From: Betaproteobacteria bacterium
Lineage (GTDB): Bacteria; Pseudomonadota; Gammaproteobacteria; Burkholderiales; SG8-39
Assembly: GCA_016713125.1 (NCBI GenBank)
Contig: JADJPT010000009.1
Span: forward strand, 62,001 to 126,000
Direction of reading: 5' to 3'
Length of the DNA stretch: 64,000 nt
Shown here in pieces: positions 8,528-17,585 of this stretch; positions within the stretch are counted from its first letter, which is position 1; the number at the start of each line of letters is the position of its first letter. The notes below the pieces were generated by a model. That model saw only the letters and a list, made by a program, of their open reading frames with translations, did not search any database and was not told the DNA's origin. The translations under genes and the position numbers were made by a program.

Positions 8528-9040
8528 ATGCTGAGAAGAGCGTTGCTCGCCGCATGCCTGCTGCTCGCCGGGGCCGCGGCCGGGGTCGCGCTGCACACCG
8601 CTTCCACCCGCGGAGACACCATGTTCGCAGGCACACGCCCCGTCAACCTCGGGGTTACGGACGGGCGACTCGCGCCGCCGAAGAAGACGCCCAACTGTGT
8701 TTCGAGCCAGGCGGATCCCGCGGATGCGGGCCACCACATCGCGCCGATCCGCTACAGCGGCGGAGCGCTCGAGGCGATGGCCACGATGCGCCGCGTCGTC
8801 GAAGGCATGCAACGCGCGCGCGTCGTGAAACACGAGCCGGTCTACCTGTATGCCGAGTTCAAGTCCCGGTTGATGGGCTACGTCGACGATGTCGAGTTCC
8901 TGCTGGTCGAGAAGGAGGGCGTGATCCATGTGCGTTCGGCCTCGCGTCTTGGACGGCGCGACTTCGAGGTCAACCGCGAGCGCATCGAAGCCATACGCGC
9001 GCGCTTCGAGTCCGCGCAGCGCGGCACATTGAAGGCCTGA
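8528..9040 (+). CDS. DUF1499 domain-containing lipoprotein-like/secreted protein
   Basis: A 170-residue protein with an N-terminal hydrophobic segment (LLAACLLLAGAAAGVAL), consistent with a signal anchor or signal peptide. The rest matches DUF1499: TPNCVSSQADP near the start of the domain, IAPIRYSG, and the C-terminal pair VDDVEFLLV and VIHVRSASRLGRRDFEVNR. Members are widespread in bacteria and plastids and have no established activity. The ATG at 8528 was chosen over an in-frame start at 8459 because it places the hydrophobic segment at the N-terminus. Confidence 0.82.
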   Translation: MLRRALLAACLLLAGAAAGVALHTASTRGDTMFAGTRPVNLGVTDGRLAPPKKTPNCVSSQADPADAGHHIAPIRYSGGALEAMATMRRVVEGMQRARVVKHEPVYLYAEFKSRLMGYVDDVEFLLVEKEGVIHVRSASRLGRRDFEVNRERIEAIRARFESAQRGTLKA

Positions 9041-9059
9041 ACGGCGCTGCGCGCGCCAT

Positions 9060-9905
9060 TCAGTCGAATTCGACGATCACCGGCTGGTGGTCGGAGGCCC
9101 GGGTGTCCTGATCGATGCGGATGGCCTTGATGCGGGGCAGCAGGTCCTCGGTCACGAACACGAAATCACAGCAATAGGGCAGTTTTGCGTACCTGTCGTC
9201 GAACAGGCAGAAGCTGGGCGAGTGCGGAGTTCCAGGGTGCGCGTGCGTCCAGGCATCGAAAAGGCGCGGCGTGTGGTCCGCAAACGGCGCCAGCAGGGCA
9301 GCGTAGGCCGGATCCTCGATGCGCATGTTGAAGTCCGCGGTCAGGATGGCGCTCGCCGGACGCGGCAGGGGCTGGAACGGACCGGACTCGCGACTTGACG
9401 GGCGCGCGCGCGCATAGCCACAGGCCTCGGCGTGCACCTCGCGCAGCCGCGCAACCTGCGCGCTGCGCTGCATTTGCGAGTAGTACTCTAGATGGGTGGT
9501 GGTGACGCGCAGCGCGCCCAGTGGGGTGTCGATCACGGCCTCGATGGCCGCGCGCGGCGTGCACGGCACCGCGTCCTCGGCGGGGCGCGGCAGCGAGTGG
9601 CGGAAAACCTGCTGCACCGGATAGCGCGTCAGCAGCAGGTTGCCGAACAGGCGACGTCCGCCGGTGTCGTCCGGCATGTCCGCGCCGCTGACGAAGTGGG
9701 CGGAGTATCCCGGGAAGTGCGCGCTCAGCAGCGCAACCTGATCCTCGCCCGAGGAGCCTTCCAGCGCGGGAAAATTGACGGCCACCTCCTGGAAGCACGC
9801 GATGTCCGGGTCGGCCAGTTCCTGCGCCACGCGCGCGATGCGCGCCGGGTCGACCGCGCCGTCCATGCCGCGGCACCACTGGATGTTCCACTGCAGGACT
9901 TTCAT
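9060..9905 (-). CDS. Endonuclease/exonuclease/phosphatase family protein
   Basis: A 281-residue enzyme of the DNase I/inositol-phosphatase/sphingomyelinase fold. Visible metal and catalytic motifs are WNIQW (6-10), CFQEV near 37-41, TTHLEYYS, ADFNM and the C-terminal SDHQP. It should cleave a phosphodiester or phosphomonoester using Mg2+; no signal peptide is seen, so it is cytoplasmic. It is the last gene of the Ugp-like importer operon, 19 bases after the second permease gene. In canonical ugp operons this place is taken by the glycerophosphodiester phosphodiesterase UgpQ, so this protein may process an imported phosphodiester; that is inference. Confidence 0.85.
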   Translation of the reverse strand: MKVLQWNIQWCRGMDGAVDPARIARVAQELADPDIACFQEVAVNFPALEGSSGEDQVALLSAHFPGYSAHFVSGADMPDDTGGRRLFGNLLLTRYPVQQVFRHSLPRPAEDAVPCTPRAAIEAVIDTPLGALRVTTTHLEYYSQMQRSAQVARLREVHAEACGYARARPSSRESGPFQPLPRPASAILTADFNMRIEDPAYAALLAPFADHTPRLFDAWTHAHPGTPHSPSFCLFDDRYAKLPYCCDFVFVTEDLLPRIKAIRIDQDTRASDHQPVIVEFD

Positions 9906-9924
9906 CTGCGTACGACTCCTCGAA

Positions 9925-10761
9925 TCAGCGGATGCCCGCGCGCATGAAGGATTGCACGAACTGCCGCTGGAACAGCAGGAAGGCCACCAGCAGCGGTCCG
10001 GAAGTCATCAGCGTCGCGGCGGTGATGATCGACCAGTCGATGCCCTGGTCGGTTGACGAGAACACCTGCAGCCCCACGGTCAGCGGGCGCGAGTTCACCG
10101 AATTGGTGACGATCAGCGGCCACAGGAAGTTGTTCCAGTGGTGACTGACCGAAACCAGGCCGAATGCCACGTACACCGGGCGGGCCAGCGGCACGTAGAC
10201 CTTCCACAGCACCTGCAGACTGGAGGCGCCCTCGACACGTGCCGCATCGTCCAGCTCCCTGGGCACGGTCTTGAAAGTCTGGCGCAACAGGAATATGCCG
10301 AATGCCGAGGCCATATAGGGCAGGCCGATGGCGAGGATGGTGTCGGTCAGATCCAGCGCGGCCATGCTGCGGTAGTTCTCGACGATCAGAACGTCCGGCA
10401 TCACCATCAGTTGCACCAGTACCAGCATGAACAGCACGTCGCGACCGAAGAAGTTGTAGCGCGCGAATGCATAGGCGGCCAGCGTGCACAGCACCAGCTG
10501 CGCGGCAAGGATCAGCGCTACCAGCACCATGGTGTTGATGAAATAGCGCGCAAAAGGTGCGGCAGCCCAGGCGTTGGCGAAATTCTGCAGCGTGAGCGGG
10601 GCGAGCAGTTCGAAGCGCGTCGAGAACTCGGGCGGGTGGAAGGCGGTCCAGAAGGCGTAGGCGAGCGGCAGGATCCACAGCAGCGCGAGCAGCCAGGCAC
10701 CGGTCGTCTCCAGCGCACGCCCCCAACCGCCGGGCTGCATGGGGTTGCGTGCGGAAATCAT
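9925..10761 (-). CDS. ABC transporter permease, UgpE-like
   Basis: A 278-residue inner-membrane permease with six predicted transmembrane helices. The cytoplasmic EAA loop reads ELDDAARVEGASSLQVLWKV, the contact site for the ATPase. It belongs to the MalG/UgpE carbohydrate-type (CUT1) family. It overlaps the preceding permease gene by 4 bases (ATGA), so the two subunits are translationally coupled. Together with the proteins encoded upstream it would form a high-affinity importer for a glycerol-3-phosphate, sugar or related polyol phosphate ligand. Confidence 0.9.
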   Translation of the reverse strand: MISARNPMQPGGWGRALETTGAWLLALLWILPLAYAFWTAFHPPEFSTRFELLAPLTLQNFANAWAAAPFARYFINTMVLVALILAAQLVLCTLAAYAFARYNFFGRDVLFMLVLVQLMVMPDVLIVENYRSMAALDLTDTILAIGLPYMASAFGIFLLRQTFKTVPRELDDAARVEGASSLQVLWKVYVPLARPVYVAFGLVSVSHHWNNFLWPLIVTNSVNSRPLTVGLQVFSSTDQGIDWSIITAATLMTSGPLLVAFLLFQRQFVQSFMRAGIR

Positions 10762-11633
10762 TGGTAGTGCGTGCGCTTCTCGAGAAAGGCGAATTGCAGC
10801 AGGGCGGCCGCGCCGAGCAAGGCGAGCAGCACCATGGTCAGCGCCGAGGCATAGGCTGAATCCCAGTACTTGAAGGCGACCTCATAGATGTAGAACAGCA
10901 GCAGTGCACTGGCGTTGTCCGGGCCGCCACGCGTCATCACTACGATGTGGTCGACCAGGCGGAACGAATTGATCACCGCATTTACCAGTACGAACAGCGT
11001 GGTCGGCATCAGCAGCGGGAACAGCACGCGTCGGAAGTAATACCAGCGCCCGGCACCCTCGATCGCCGCGGCTTCGGCCAGCGAAGGCGAGATGCTCTGC
11101 AGGGCGGCCAGGTAGAAGATCATGAAAAAGCCGGCTTCTTTCCAGATCGTCACCACGATCAGGCAAGCGAGGGCCGTGCTCTGGCTGCCCAGCCAGTTGT
11201 GCGACGGCAGCCCGAGCGTCCCTGTCACCTGCTCGAGCAGGCCGTAGGTCGGCGTGTAGAAGAACAGCCAGATGTTGGCCACCGCGATCATCGGCAGCAC
11301 GGTGGGCGTGAAGTAGGCCATGCGCAGGAAGCCGCGTCCGGCGAGCTTGCCGTTCACCCACACTGCCATCAGCAGCGCGAGGGCGATCGAGGCCGGAATG
11401 GTGCCCAGCGCGAACCACAGGTTGTTGCCCAGCACCTGCCAGAACACCGGATCCTCGAGCATGCCCTGGTAGTTGTCGAGCCCGACCCAGACCGCGGGCC
11501 GGGCGCCCTTGGGCGTCGACAGGAAGCTGTGCCAGAGCGTGGCAAAGGCCGGGAAGTGCGTGAACGCGGCGAGCAGCACCGCGGCCGGCAGCAGCAGCAA
11601 CCAGCCGTGGATGTGCGCGCTCGCCCGGTTCAC
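10758..11633 (-). CDS. ABC transporter permease, UgpA-like
   Basis: A 291-residue CUT1-family permease (MalF/UgpA-like) starting at GTG 11633. It has an N-terminal transmembrane helix (LLLLPAAVLLAAF) and further helices up to LLALLGAAALLQFAF. The EAA-type loop reads SLAEAAAIEGAGRWYYFRRV. It pairs with the UgpE-like permease whose start overlaps its stop. The gene lies 37 bases after the binding-protein gene. Family membership is clear; the substrate is not determined by the sequence. Confidence 0.9.
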   Translation of the reverse strand: MNRASAHIHGWLLLLPAAVLLAAFTHFPAFATLWHSFLSTPKGARPAVWVGLDNYQGMLEDPVFWQVLGNNLWFALGTIPASIALALLMAVWVNGKLAGRGFLRMAYFTPTVLPMIAVANIWLFFYTPTYGLLEQVTGTLGLPSHNWLGSQSTALACLIVVTIWKEAGFFMIFYLAALQSISPSLAEAAAIEGAGRWYYFRRVLFPLLMPTTLFVLVNAVINSFRLVDHIVVMTRGGPDNASALLLFYIYEVAFKYWDSAYASALTMVLLALLGAAALLQFAFLEKRTHYQ

Positions 11634-11670
11634 GGCTGCGTCCCGATGCCGGGGTCGGATTCCCGCACCG

Positions 11671-12960
11671 CTACTTCTTGCGGTAGGGGCGCAGCAGGCG
11701 CTCGGCTTCGCGCTGTGCGTCCTTCATGGCCTGGTCGGGCTTCTTGGTGCCGGTCAGCGCGGCCTGCAGGCCGTCGTTCAGCGCCTTGGTCACGCGCTGG
11801 TTGTCGTGCGTGGACAGTTCGGCCACCGAGTGCTGCAACTGGTCTCGCGCCACCGTCGCCGCCGGGAAGCCCGCCGCGTACTTGCGCATGGCCACCGTCT
11901 CCCAGGCATCCGGACGAACCGCGACGTAGCCGGTGTCGATGCCCCATTGTGCTGCGCGCTCGGGGGCGGTGATCCATTTGGCGAACTTCAGTGCCGCCTG
12001 CTGCTGGGCCGGGGTGGATTTCTTGAACAGGTAGAAGTTGCCGCCGCCGGTCGGGCTGCCGCGCCGCTTGGCGGCGGGGAGCATGGCAACGCCGAAGTCG
12101 AACTTGGCGTTGTTCTTCACGTTGGTCAGATTGCCGGTGGTTGTCCACATCATGGCGATCTTCTTCTCGAAGAAGTCCTTGGGCGTCGTGCCCCACTCGA
12201 TGATGCCGGGCGGCATGACCTTGTGCTTCTGCGAAAGGTCCACCCAGTACTGCAGGGCCTCGATCACGGACGGGTGGTCGAAGTAGGTCTGCGTGCCGTC
12301 CTTGTTCATCAGCACCACGTTGTTGGGAGTGGTGAAGCCCTGGAACAGCCAGTACGGAAAGCCGGACTAAGGCACCTGCACGCCCCATTGCGAGACCTTG
12401 CCCGAGGCGTCGCGTTTGGTGAGCTTCTGCGCGAACTCCACCATCTGCTTCCAGTTCTCGGGCGCCCTGTTCGGATCCAGGCCGGCGTCCTTGAACATCT
12501 CCTTGTTCCAGTACAACACGATGGTCGAGCGCTGGAACGGAACGCCCCAGACCTTGCCGCCGGTCTGGCTGTTTTCCATGAAGGCCGGGTAGAAGCTCTT
12601 CAGCCACTGCTGGTCTTCCGCGCTCTTCGCCAGGCCGCTCCAGTCGACGATCGCGTCTTCGTCGATCAGCGTGAACATGTCGGTGGACAGCAGCACCGAG
12701 AGTACCGGCGGTTCGCCGGATTTCATCGCAGTGAGCGCCTTGACGATCGACTCCTGGTAGGTGCCGGAATATATCGGCTTGACCTTGATGCCGGGATTCT
12801 CCTTCTCGAAGTCGGCCGCGAAGCCGTCGATGATCTTGGTGATCGGGCCGCCGACGGCGACCGGGTAGTAGAACGAAACTTCGGTGGTCTGCGCTACGGC
12901 CGCGAGCGGCAGCAGGGCCGCGGCGGCAGTGGCAGTCAGGCGTTTGAGCGTGGTCAGCAT
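11671..12960 (-). pseudogene. Extracellular solute-binding protein, UgpB-like, with in-frame amber stop
   Basis: The gene starts at ATG 12960 with a clear signal peptide (LTATAAAALLPLAAVAQ) and encodes a CUT1/UgpB-type binding protein (FYYPVAVGGPITKIIDGF, then NWKQMVEFAQKLT). A single TAG at 12367-12369 interrupts it after GVQVP. The frame then continues without shift as SGFPYWLFQGFTT through to RPYRKK at 11671. The conserved SSGFPYWLF context implies a TCG serine codon changed to TAG. If real, the protein ends after about 197 of 430 residues and the importer would lack a functional receptor; if a base error, the gene is intact. It lies between the ATPase gene and the permease genes. Confidence 0.85.
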
Positions 12961-12979
12961 GGTGATCCCCCTGTGAAAA

Positions 12980-14002
12980 TCAGGCCGCCAGCGTGGCCGG
13001 CGCGGATGCCGGCTCCACGCGCCTGCCATCGGCGGCATTGAACAAATGAGTGTGATCGCGATCCCAGGCCAGCCGCACCGCTGCCCCGGTTGCGAAGGTG
13101 GCGCGGCCGGGCAGGCGCGCGTTGAGCAGCGTCTCGCCCACGCGGCAGGCGACGATCGAATCGGCGCCCAGGTACTCCACCGTCGCAACGGTGGCCGCCA
13201 CCCCCTCGGTACCCAGGCGGATGTGCTCCGGGCGCAAGCCGAGCAACAGGCCCTCGCCGGTGATCGCCGGCAGCGACACCACGTTCATGGGGGGCGTGCC
13301 CACGAAACGCGCGGCGAAGGCCGTCGCCGGGCGCGCGTAGAGCTCGGCCGGGGTGGCGTTCTGCTCGATGCGCCCGTTGTTCATCAGCACCACCTGGTCG
13401 GCCATGCTCATGGCTTCGGTCTGGTCGTGTGTCACGTAGACCATGGTGATGCCGAGCTTGCGCTGCAGCGCGCGGATCTCGCGGCGCATGTCGTGGCGCA
13501 ACTGGGCGTCGAGGTTGGACAGCGGCTCGTCCATCAGGCATACCGGAGCCCGCGCGATGATGGCGCGACCCAGGGCGACGCGCTGTTGCTGGCCGCCGGA
13601 GAGCTGCGAAGGCTTGCGCTCGAGCAGCGCCGACAGGCCCAGCAGATCCGCGGTGCTGCGCAGGCGTTCGCCGCGCTCCGTCGCAGGCACGCCGCGCACC
13701 TTCAGGCCGAACAGTATGTTTTCCGCCACCGAAAGGTGGGGAAACAGGGCGTAGGACTGGAACACCATGGCGATCCCGCGACGCGCCGGAGGCAGTTCGG
13801 TCACGTCCGTGCCGCCGATCAGCACGCGACCCGCCGACACGGTCTCGAGACCGGCGATCAGGCGCAACGTGGTGGATTTGCCGCAGCCCGACGGGCCGAG
13901 CAGAACCGCAAAGCCGCCGGCGGCGGCCTCGAAGCTCACGCCGTCGACGGCGCGCGCGGTTCCCCACGCCTTGGTGACGTCGTGCAGGCGAATCGCCGAC
14001 AA
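12980..14002 (-). CDS. ABC transporter ATP-binding protein, UgpC/MalK-like
   Basis: A MalK/UgpC-type ATPase of about 340 residues. Walker A GPSGCGKST, Q-loop VFQSYALFPHL, signature LSGGQQQRVALGRA, Walker B VCLMDEPLSNLD and the switch His in VTHDQTEA are all intact. A C-terminal TOBE-type regulatory region (LGLRPEHIRLG) follows. A TTG at 14002 is preferred because AGGAGG sits six bases upstream; an in-frame ATG at 14050 would add 16 residues but lacks a ribosome site. It is the first gene of the importer operon, followed after 19 bases by the binding-protein gene. Confidence 0.9.
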   Translation of the reverse strand: MSAIRLHDVTKAWGTARAVDGVSFEAAAGGFAVLLGPSGCGKSTTLRLIAGLETVSAGRVLIGGTDVTELPPARRGIAMVFQSYALFPHLSVAENILFGLKVRGVPATERGERLRSTADLLGLSALLERKPSQLSGGQQQRVALGRAIIARAPVCLMDEPLSNLDAQLRHDMRREIRALQRKLGITMVYVTHDQTEAMSMADQVVLMNNGRIEQNATPAELYARPATAFAARFVGTPPMNVVSLPAITGEGLLLGLRPEHIRLGTEGVAATVATVEYLGADSIVACRVGETLLNARLPGRATFATGAAVRLAWDRDHTHLFNAADGRRVEPASAPATLAA

Positions 14003-14195
14003 AAGGATCCTCCTCCGGGTGATGACCACGGGCCGCTTGGATGCCGGCACTTTATTACTGAACTGTTACAACTAAGTTAACAGGAAAGCGCGAGGGGGCG
14101 CAAAGCCGGCGGCGGCACGCTTGCCGCCCCGACTGGCGAGGCGGGCGGGCCGGGTCTAAAGTGGCGATATCGGCGGCTCCAGCCACGGAGGATTC

Positions 14196-15194
14196 ATGAG
14201 TCACCTGCTGCGCGCACCTCTCTGCCTGGCCCTGGCCGTGCTGGTCGCGCTGCCCTGGTCTGCGTCGGCACAGGACAAGGCGGCCGATCCCGGCGCCGAC
14301 ACGCTGGCCGCCGTGATGCGCGTGAAGGCGCGCATCCTGCCCAACGCACGTTCCCTGGAGACCCTGGGCGCGCAGCGCGAAGGCAACGGTGTGCTGATCG
14401 GCGACAACCTCGTCCTGACCATCGGCTACCTGGTGATCGAGGCCGAGGCCATCGAAGTCGTCACGGCCGAAGGCAAGTCGGTGCCGGCCACCCTGGCCGG
14501 CTACGACCACGCCAGTGGCTTCGGCCTGCTGCGGCTGATCGGGTCGGTCGAGGCCAGGCCCATGCCACTGGGGGATTCCGCCGCGCTGGCCGAGCGCGAT
14601 CCGGTGATGATCGCGGCGCACGGAGGACGCGAGGCGATCAGCCTCGCCTACGTGGTGTCGCGCCGGCCTTTCTCGGGCAGCTGGGAGTACCTGCTCGATT
14701 CGGCCATCTACACCTATCCCCCGGTCATGAACTGGTCGGGTGCGGCTCTGATCGGACCCAAGGGTGATCTGCTCGGCCTGGGCTCCCTGATCGTCGCCGA
14801 TGCCATGAGCCCGGGCACGCAGTCGCCCGGCAACATGTTCGTGCCGGTCGATCTGGTCAAGCCCATCCTCGACGAACTGGCCAGCAAGGGGCGCGCCGGG
14901 ATGCCGCGGCCCTGGCTGGGGATGTCCACCGAAGAGTTGCGCGGTCGGCTGTTCGTCGGACGACTGTCGCCCGAAGGACCGGCTGCCAAGGCGGGATTGC
15001 AGCGCGGCGACATCGTGATCGGCGTGGGCGGCGAGGAGGTGTCCTCGCTGGCCGAGTTCTACAGGCGCATCTGGGCGCGCGGTCAGGCCGGGGTGGAGGT
15101 TCCGCTGCGCGTGCTGCAGGGCAGCGAGATGCGCGACATCACCGTGCGCTCGATTGATCGGCTGGAATATTTCCGCGCCCGCCCGACCTACTGA
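14196..15194 (+). CDS. HtrA/DegP-like protein with PDZ domain, catalytic triad degenerate
   Basis: A 332-residue secreted protein: signal peptide (1-25, ending ASAQD), trypsin-like S1C domain (about 30-225) and PDZ domain (about 235-320, with GLQRGDIVIGVGGEEV). The catalytic serine is present (Ser181 in NWSGAAL), but the canonical His position is Tyr78 (LTIGYLV) and the canonical Asp position is Gly108 (DHASGFGLL). The oxyanion motif GNSGG is also altered. It is therefore probably an inactive, chaperone- or scaffold-like homologue in the periplasm. It is convergent with and directly abuts the HD-protein gene. Confidence 0.85.
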   Translation: MSHLLRAPLCLALAVLVALPWSASAQDKAADPGADTLAAVMRVKARILPNARSLETLGAQREGNGVLIGDNLVLTIGYLVIEAEAIEVVTAEGKSVPATLAGYDHASGFGLLRLIGSVEARPMPLGDSAALAERDPVMIAAHGGREAISLAYVVSRRPFSGSWEYLLDSAIYTYPPVMNWSGAALIGPKGDLLGLGSLIVADAMSPGTQSPGNMFVPVDLVKPILDELASKGRAGMPRPWLGMSTEELRGRLFVGRLSPEGPAAKAGLQRGDIVIGVGGEEVSSLAEFYRRIWARGQAGVEVPLRVLQGSEMRDITVRSIDRLEYFRARPTY

Positions 15195-16153
15195 TCAGCG
15201 TATGACCAGCTCCGAGGGGTAGGGCTGCACATGCGGCAGCAGGGTGTAGGGCGGCGTGCGCTTGAGCATGGAGGTGCTGCGCGCTTCGGCCACCATGCGG
15301 GCGAAGCTCACGTTCTTCAGCATCTCGTCCATGTACAGGTTCTGTCCGCCGAAATGTCCTTCGGCGAGCAGGTAGGCGCGGTTGAGTTCCTGATCCAGGC
15401 GGCGCGCCGCGTTGTCGTAGAAACCCGGCGTCTTGCACACCAGATCGCTGCCGGAGCGGAAGATCACCTGCGTGCGGCCGTCCGGTAGCGCCCGACGGGC
15501 CAGGCCGCCGAGCACGAACTCCGGGTACAGGCGATCGCGACATTTCTCGAGGTAACAGCGGTCCGACATCTGCGCGATGATGTCGGCCGTGCCCAGCATT
15601 TCCCCAGCCGTCGAAACAGGGGGTCGTCGATGCGGATGGAGTCGGTGCGGCGCTCGTACCCGGTGAAGTGCACGAGGCTGGAGCCGATCATGGCGTAGCG
15701 ACCCAGGCCGATGCGCTTGAGGTAGTCGCGCAAGAACAGCGCGCTGCGCGTGACGTGGGTCAAGGTGTACTCGGCGCCGAAGCGGTGCGTGCGATCCGCC
15801 TTGCGTCTGAGGTAGCCGAAGTCGTGGAACAGCGCGGCGATCACGCCGATGCAGAAGTACGTCGGCGGCAGCGGCGAGTGGCCGTTGCGCCTGCGCTCGT
15901 AGCCGTCCATCAGGCGCGCCATGGCCAGCGTCACGTCCATGATGTGCTGGATATCGTGATACTCGGTGTCGCAGGGGTGGTACTCGCCGCACTCCCCGCG
16001 GTACAGTTCGGTGAGGTCGCGGAACGCGAGATCGAGCGACTTGGTCGGCGCTTCGGGATAAAGCTGCGTGTACAGGCAGCGCACTTCCTCGCGCACGTCC
16101 GCGGGCTCGGTGGTGCGAATTCGATTGGTGACGTCGTGGTCGCTGCGTCGCAT
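15195..16153 (-). pseudogene. HD-domain phosphohydrolase, single frameshift
   Basis: The frame from ATG 16153 encodes an HD-type metal phosphohydrolase: YHDIQH (65-70) supplies the first ligands and FHDFGYLRRK (from 109) the HD pair. It reads well to DPLFRRLG at about 15605. The remainder, GEMLGTADIIAQMSDRCYLE to PYPSELVIR at 15195, is in another frame. Adding one G to the run near 15601 restores a single protein of about 319 residues. The fold resembles cyclic-nucleotide phosphodiesterases but the substrate is unknown. Both halves look conserved, so the shift may be a consensus error rather than decay. Confidence 0.8.
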
Positions 16154-16399
16154 CGTTTCTGGCCCGTGTCCGGTCGGCTACCGGTTCGCTATTGTCCGCG
16201 CTTCGTGGAGGGGATTCCATTCCCAGCGGGGCGAGGCACCCGGCCGCGCCTTCTCGGCATGCCCGGTGCCGGATCGCCCCCTCTTTCCCCTTGCACGAAC
16301 ACGGGCTAGGATGTCGCAAACGAGTCTCCCTGCCAATGACGTTTTTCACATCCGCACCGAAATAATGCGTGCATTTGCCCGCCGGAACTGCTACGCAGG

Positions 16400-16660
16400 T
16401 TGCGTCTGCAACGCAGTCTGCGTGCGCTGAGGCAAGCCTTGGGCACGCAACCGCTCACCGAGGAGGAGCGCATCGCGATCGAGCAGCGCGTGCGCGAACT
16501 CGAGATCGAGCACAGCGACCTCGACGACGTCATCGACCGTCTGGTGCACAACCCGGTGCAGGATCAGCTCCAGTTGCGCCGGCTGAAGAAGCGCAAGCTG
16601 GCGATCAAGGACACCATCGCGCGGCTGAAGGACCGGCTAATTCCCGACATCATCGCGTGA
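16400..16660 (+). CDS. YdcH/DUF465 family protein
   Basis: An 86-residue, largely helical protein. The central IEQRVRELEIEHSDLDDVID and LKKRKLAIKDTIARL match the DUF465 (YdcH) coiled-coil family, small proteins of unknown role found across proteobacteria. The start is a TTG at 16400; an ATG in this frame is absent, and the ribosome site is weak, so the N-terminal 15 residues are uncertain. Its stop overlaps the GTG of the dtd gene by 4 bases (GTGA), so the two are translationally coupled. Confidence 0.75.
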   Translation: MRLQRSLRALRQALGTQPLTEEERIAIEQRVRELEIEHSDLDDVIDRLVHNPVQDQLQLRRLKKRKLAIKDTIARLKDRLIPDIIA

Positions 16661-17118
16661 TCGCACTCATACAGCGTGTGGCGCACGCCAGGGTGGAGAT
16701 CGGCGGCCGGGCCACCGGCGCGATCGGGCCCGGCATCCTCGCGCTGCTGGGCGTGGAGAAGGGCGATGGCGAGGCGCAGGTCGAGCGCTTGCTGGAGCGC
16801 GTGCTGGGCTATCGCATCTTCCCGGACACCGAAGGCAGGATGAACCGGTCCCTGGAGGACGTCGCCGGCGGGTTGCTGCTGGTGCCGCAGTTCACGCTGG
16901 CGGCCGACACGCGTTCCGGGACACGCCCGGGCTTCTCCACCGCCGCGCCGCCTGCCGAGGGAGAGCGCCTGTTCGGTCGTTTCGTCGAACTGGCGCGCGC
17001 GCGCCACGCGATGGTCGAAACCGGGCGTTTCGGCGCTGACATGCAGGTCAGCCTGCTGAACGACGGACCGGTGACATTCTGGCTGCAGGTGAAATCGGAG
17101 GCCGGGTCGCGGTCCTGA
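16657..17118 (+). CDS. dtd: D-aminoacyl-tRNA deacylase
   Basis: A 153-residue protein starting at GTG 16657. It removes D-amino acids (and glycine from tRNA-Ala) from mischarged tRNA in the cytoplasm, acting as a homodimer. The hallmark motifs are present: PQFTLAADT (the SQFTL motif, with Pro in place of Ser) and the C-terminal NDGPVTFWL with its cis Gly-Pro that enforces chirality. The N-terminal IQRVAHARVEIGG and LGVEKGD are also typical. Length is normal. It is coupled to the YdcH gene by a GTGA overlap and is convergent with the cupin gene. Confidence 0.93.
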   Translation: MIALIQRVAHARVEIGGRATGAIGPGILALLGVEKGDGEAQVERLLERVLGYRIFPDTEGRMNRSLEDVAGGLLLVPQFTLAADTRSGTRPGFSTAAPPAEGERLFGRFVELARARHAMVETGRFGADMQVSLLNDGPVTFWLQVKSEAGSRS

Positions 17119-17134
17119 GCCGCGCGCGACGGCC

Positions 17135-17584
17135 TCAGGCGTCCAGAGTCTCGAAATCGGCCGGCGCAACGATCTCCAGCAGTTCCAGGTCCTTGGAATG
17201 CGCGATCTCGCGATGGCGGATGTTGGGCGGCTGCTGGAAGCAACTGCCCTTTCTCATGGTCACCACGCCCACGCCCTCGTACTCGAACCTGACCCAGCCT
17301 TTCAGGACGTAGACGAACTGCAGCTTGCAGTCATGGCGGTGCCATGCCCCGTGCGGCGCCTTCTCGGGGCGGGCGCGGATCACGTGCGCCACGACCTTGC
17401 CTGCGGAGGCCCTGGCAATGCCCAGGTCACGGTACTCAAAATAGCTGCGCAGGCCGCGCTTCACGAACCTGGCGTCCGCGGCGTGGCTGACCGTGAAGGC
17501 GGCCGCGCGCTTCTTCGCGGCGGCGCCCAGCGCCGGCGTCCGGGCCTGCCTGGTCGGTTTGGAATGTCTGGTCAGCGTGCTCAT
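17135..17584 (-). CDS. Cupin domain-containing protein
   Basis: A 149-residue protein with a basic, Ala-rich leader followed by one cupin barrel. The metal-ligand pattern is seen in HGAWHRHDCKLQFVYVLKG and, further on, QPPNIRHREIAHS. Such single-domain cupins bind a small acid or act as dioxygenases or regulators; no more can be said from sequence. Its ATG lies 1 base after the stop of the CoA-transferase gene, so the two form one operon, suggesting a role in the same acyl-CoA pathway. Confidence 0.75.
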   Translation of the reverse strand: MSTLTRHSKPTRQARTPALGAAAKKRAAAFTVSHAADARFVKRGLRSYFEYRDLGIARASAGKVVAHVIRARPEKAPHGAWHRHDCKLQFVYVLKGWVRFEYEGVGVVTMRKGSCFQQPPNIRHREIAHSKDLELLEIVAPADFETLDA

Positions 17585-17585
17585 C

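Noticed and set aside
16154..16399. Possible small gene in the 246-base gap before YdcH
   Set aside because: Open frames here lack ribosome sites and recognisable domains; the stretch is more likely the promoter region of the HD and YdcH/dtd genes.
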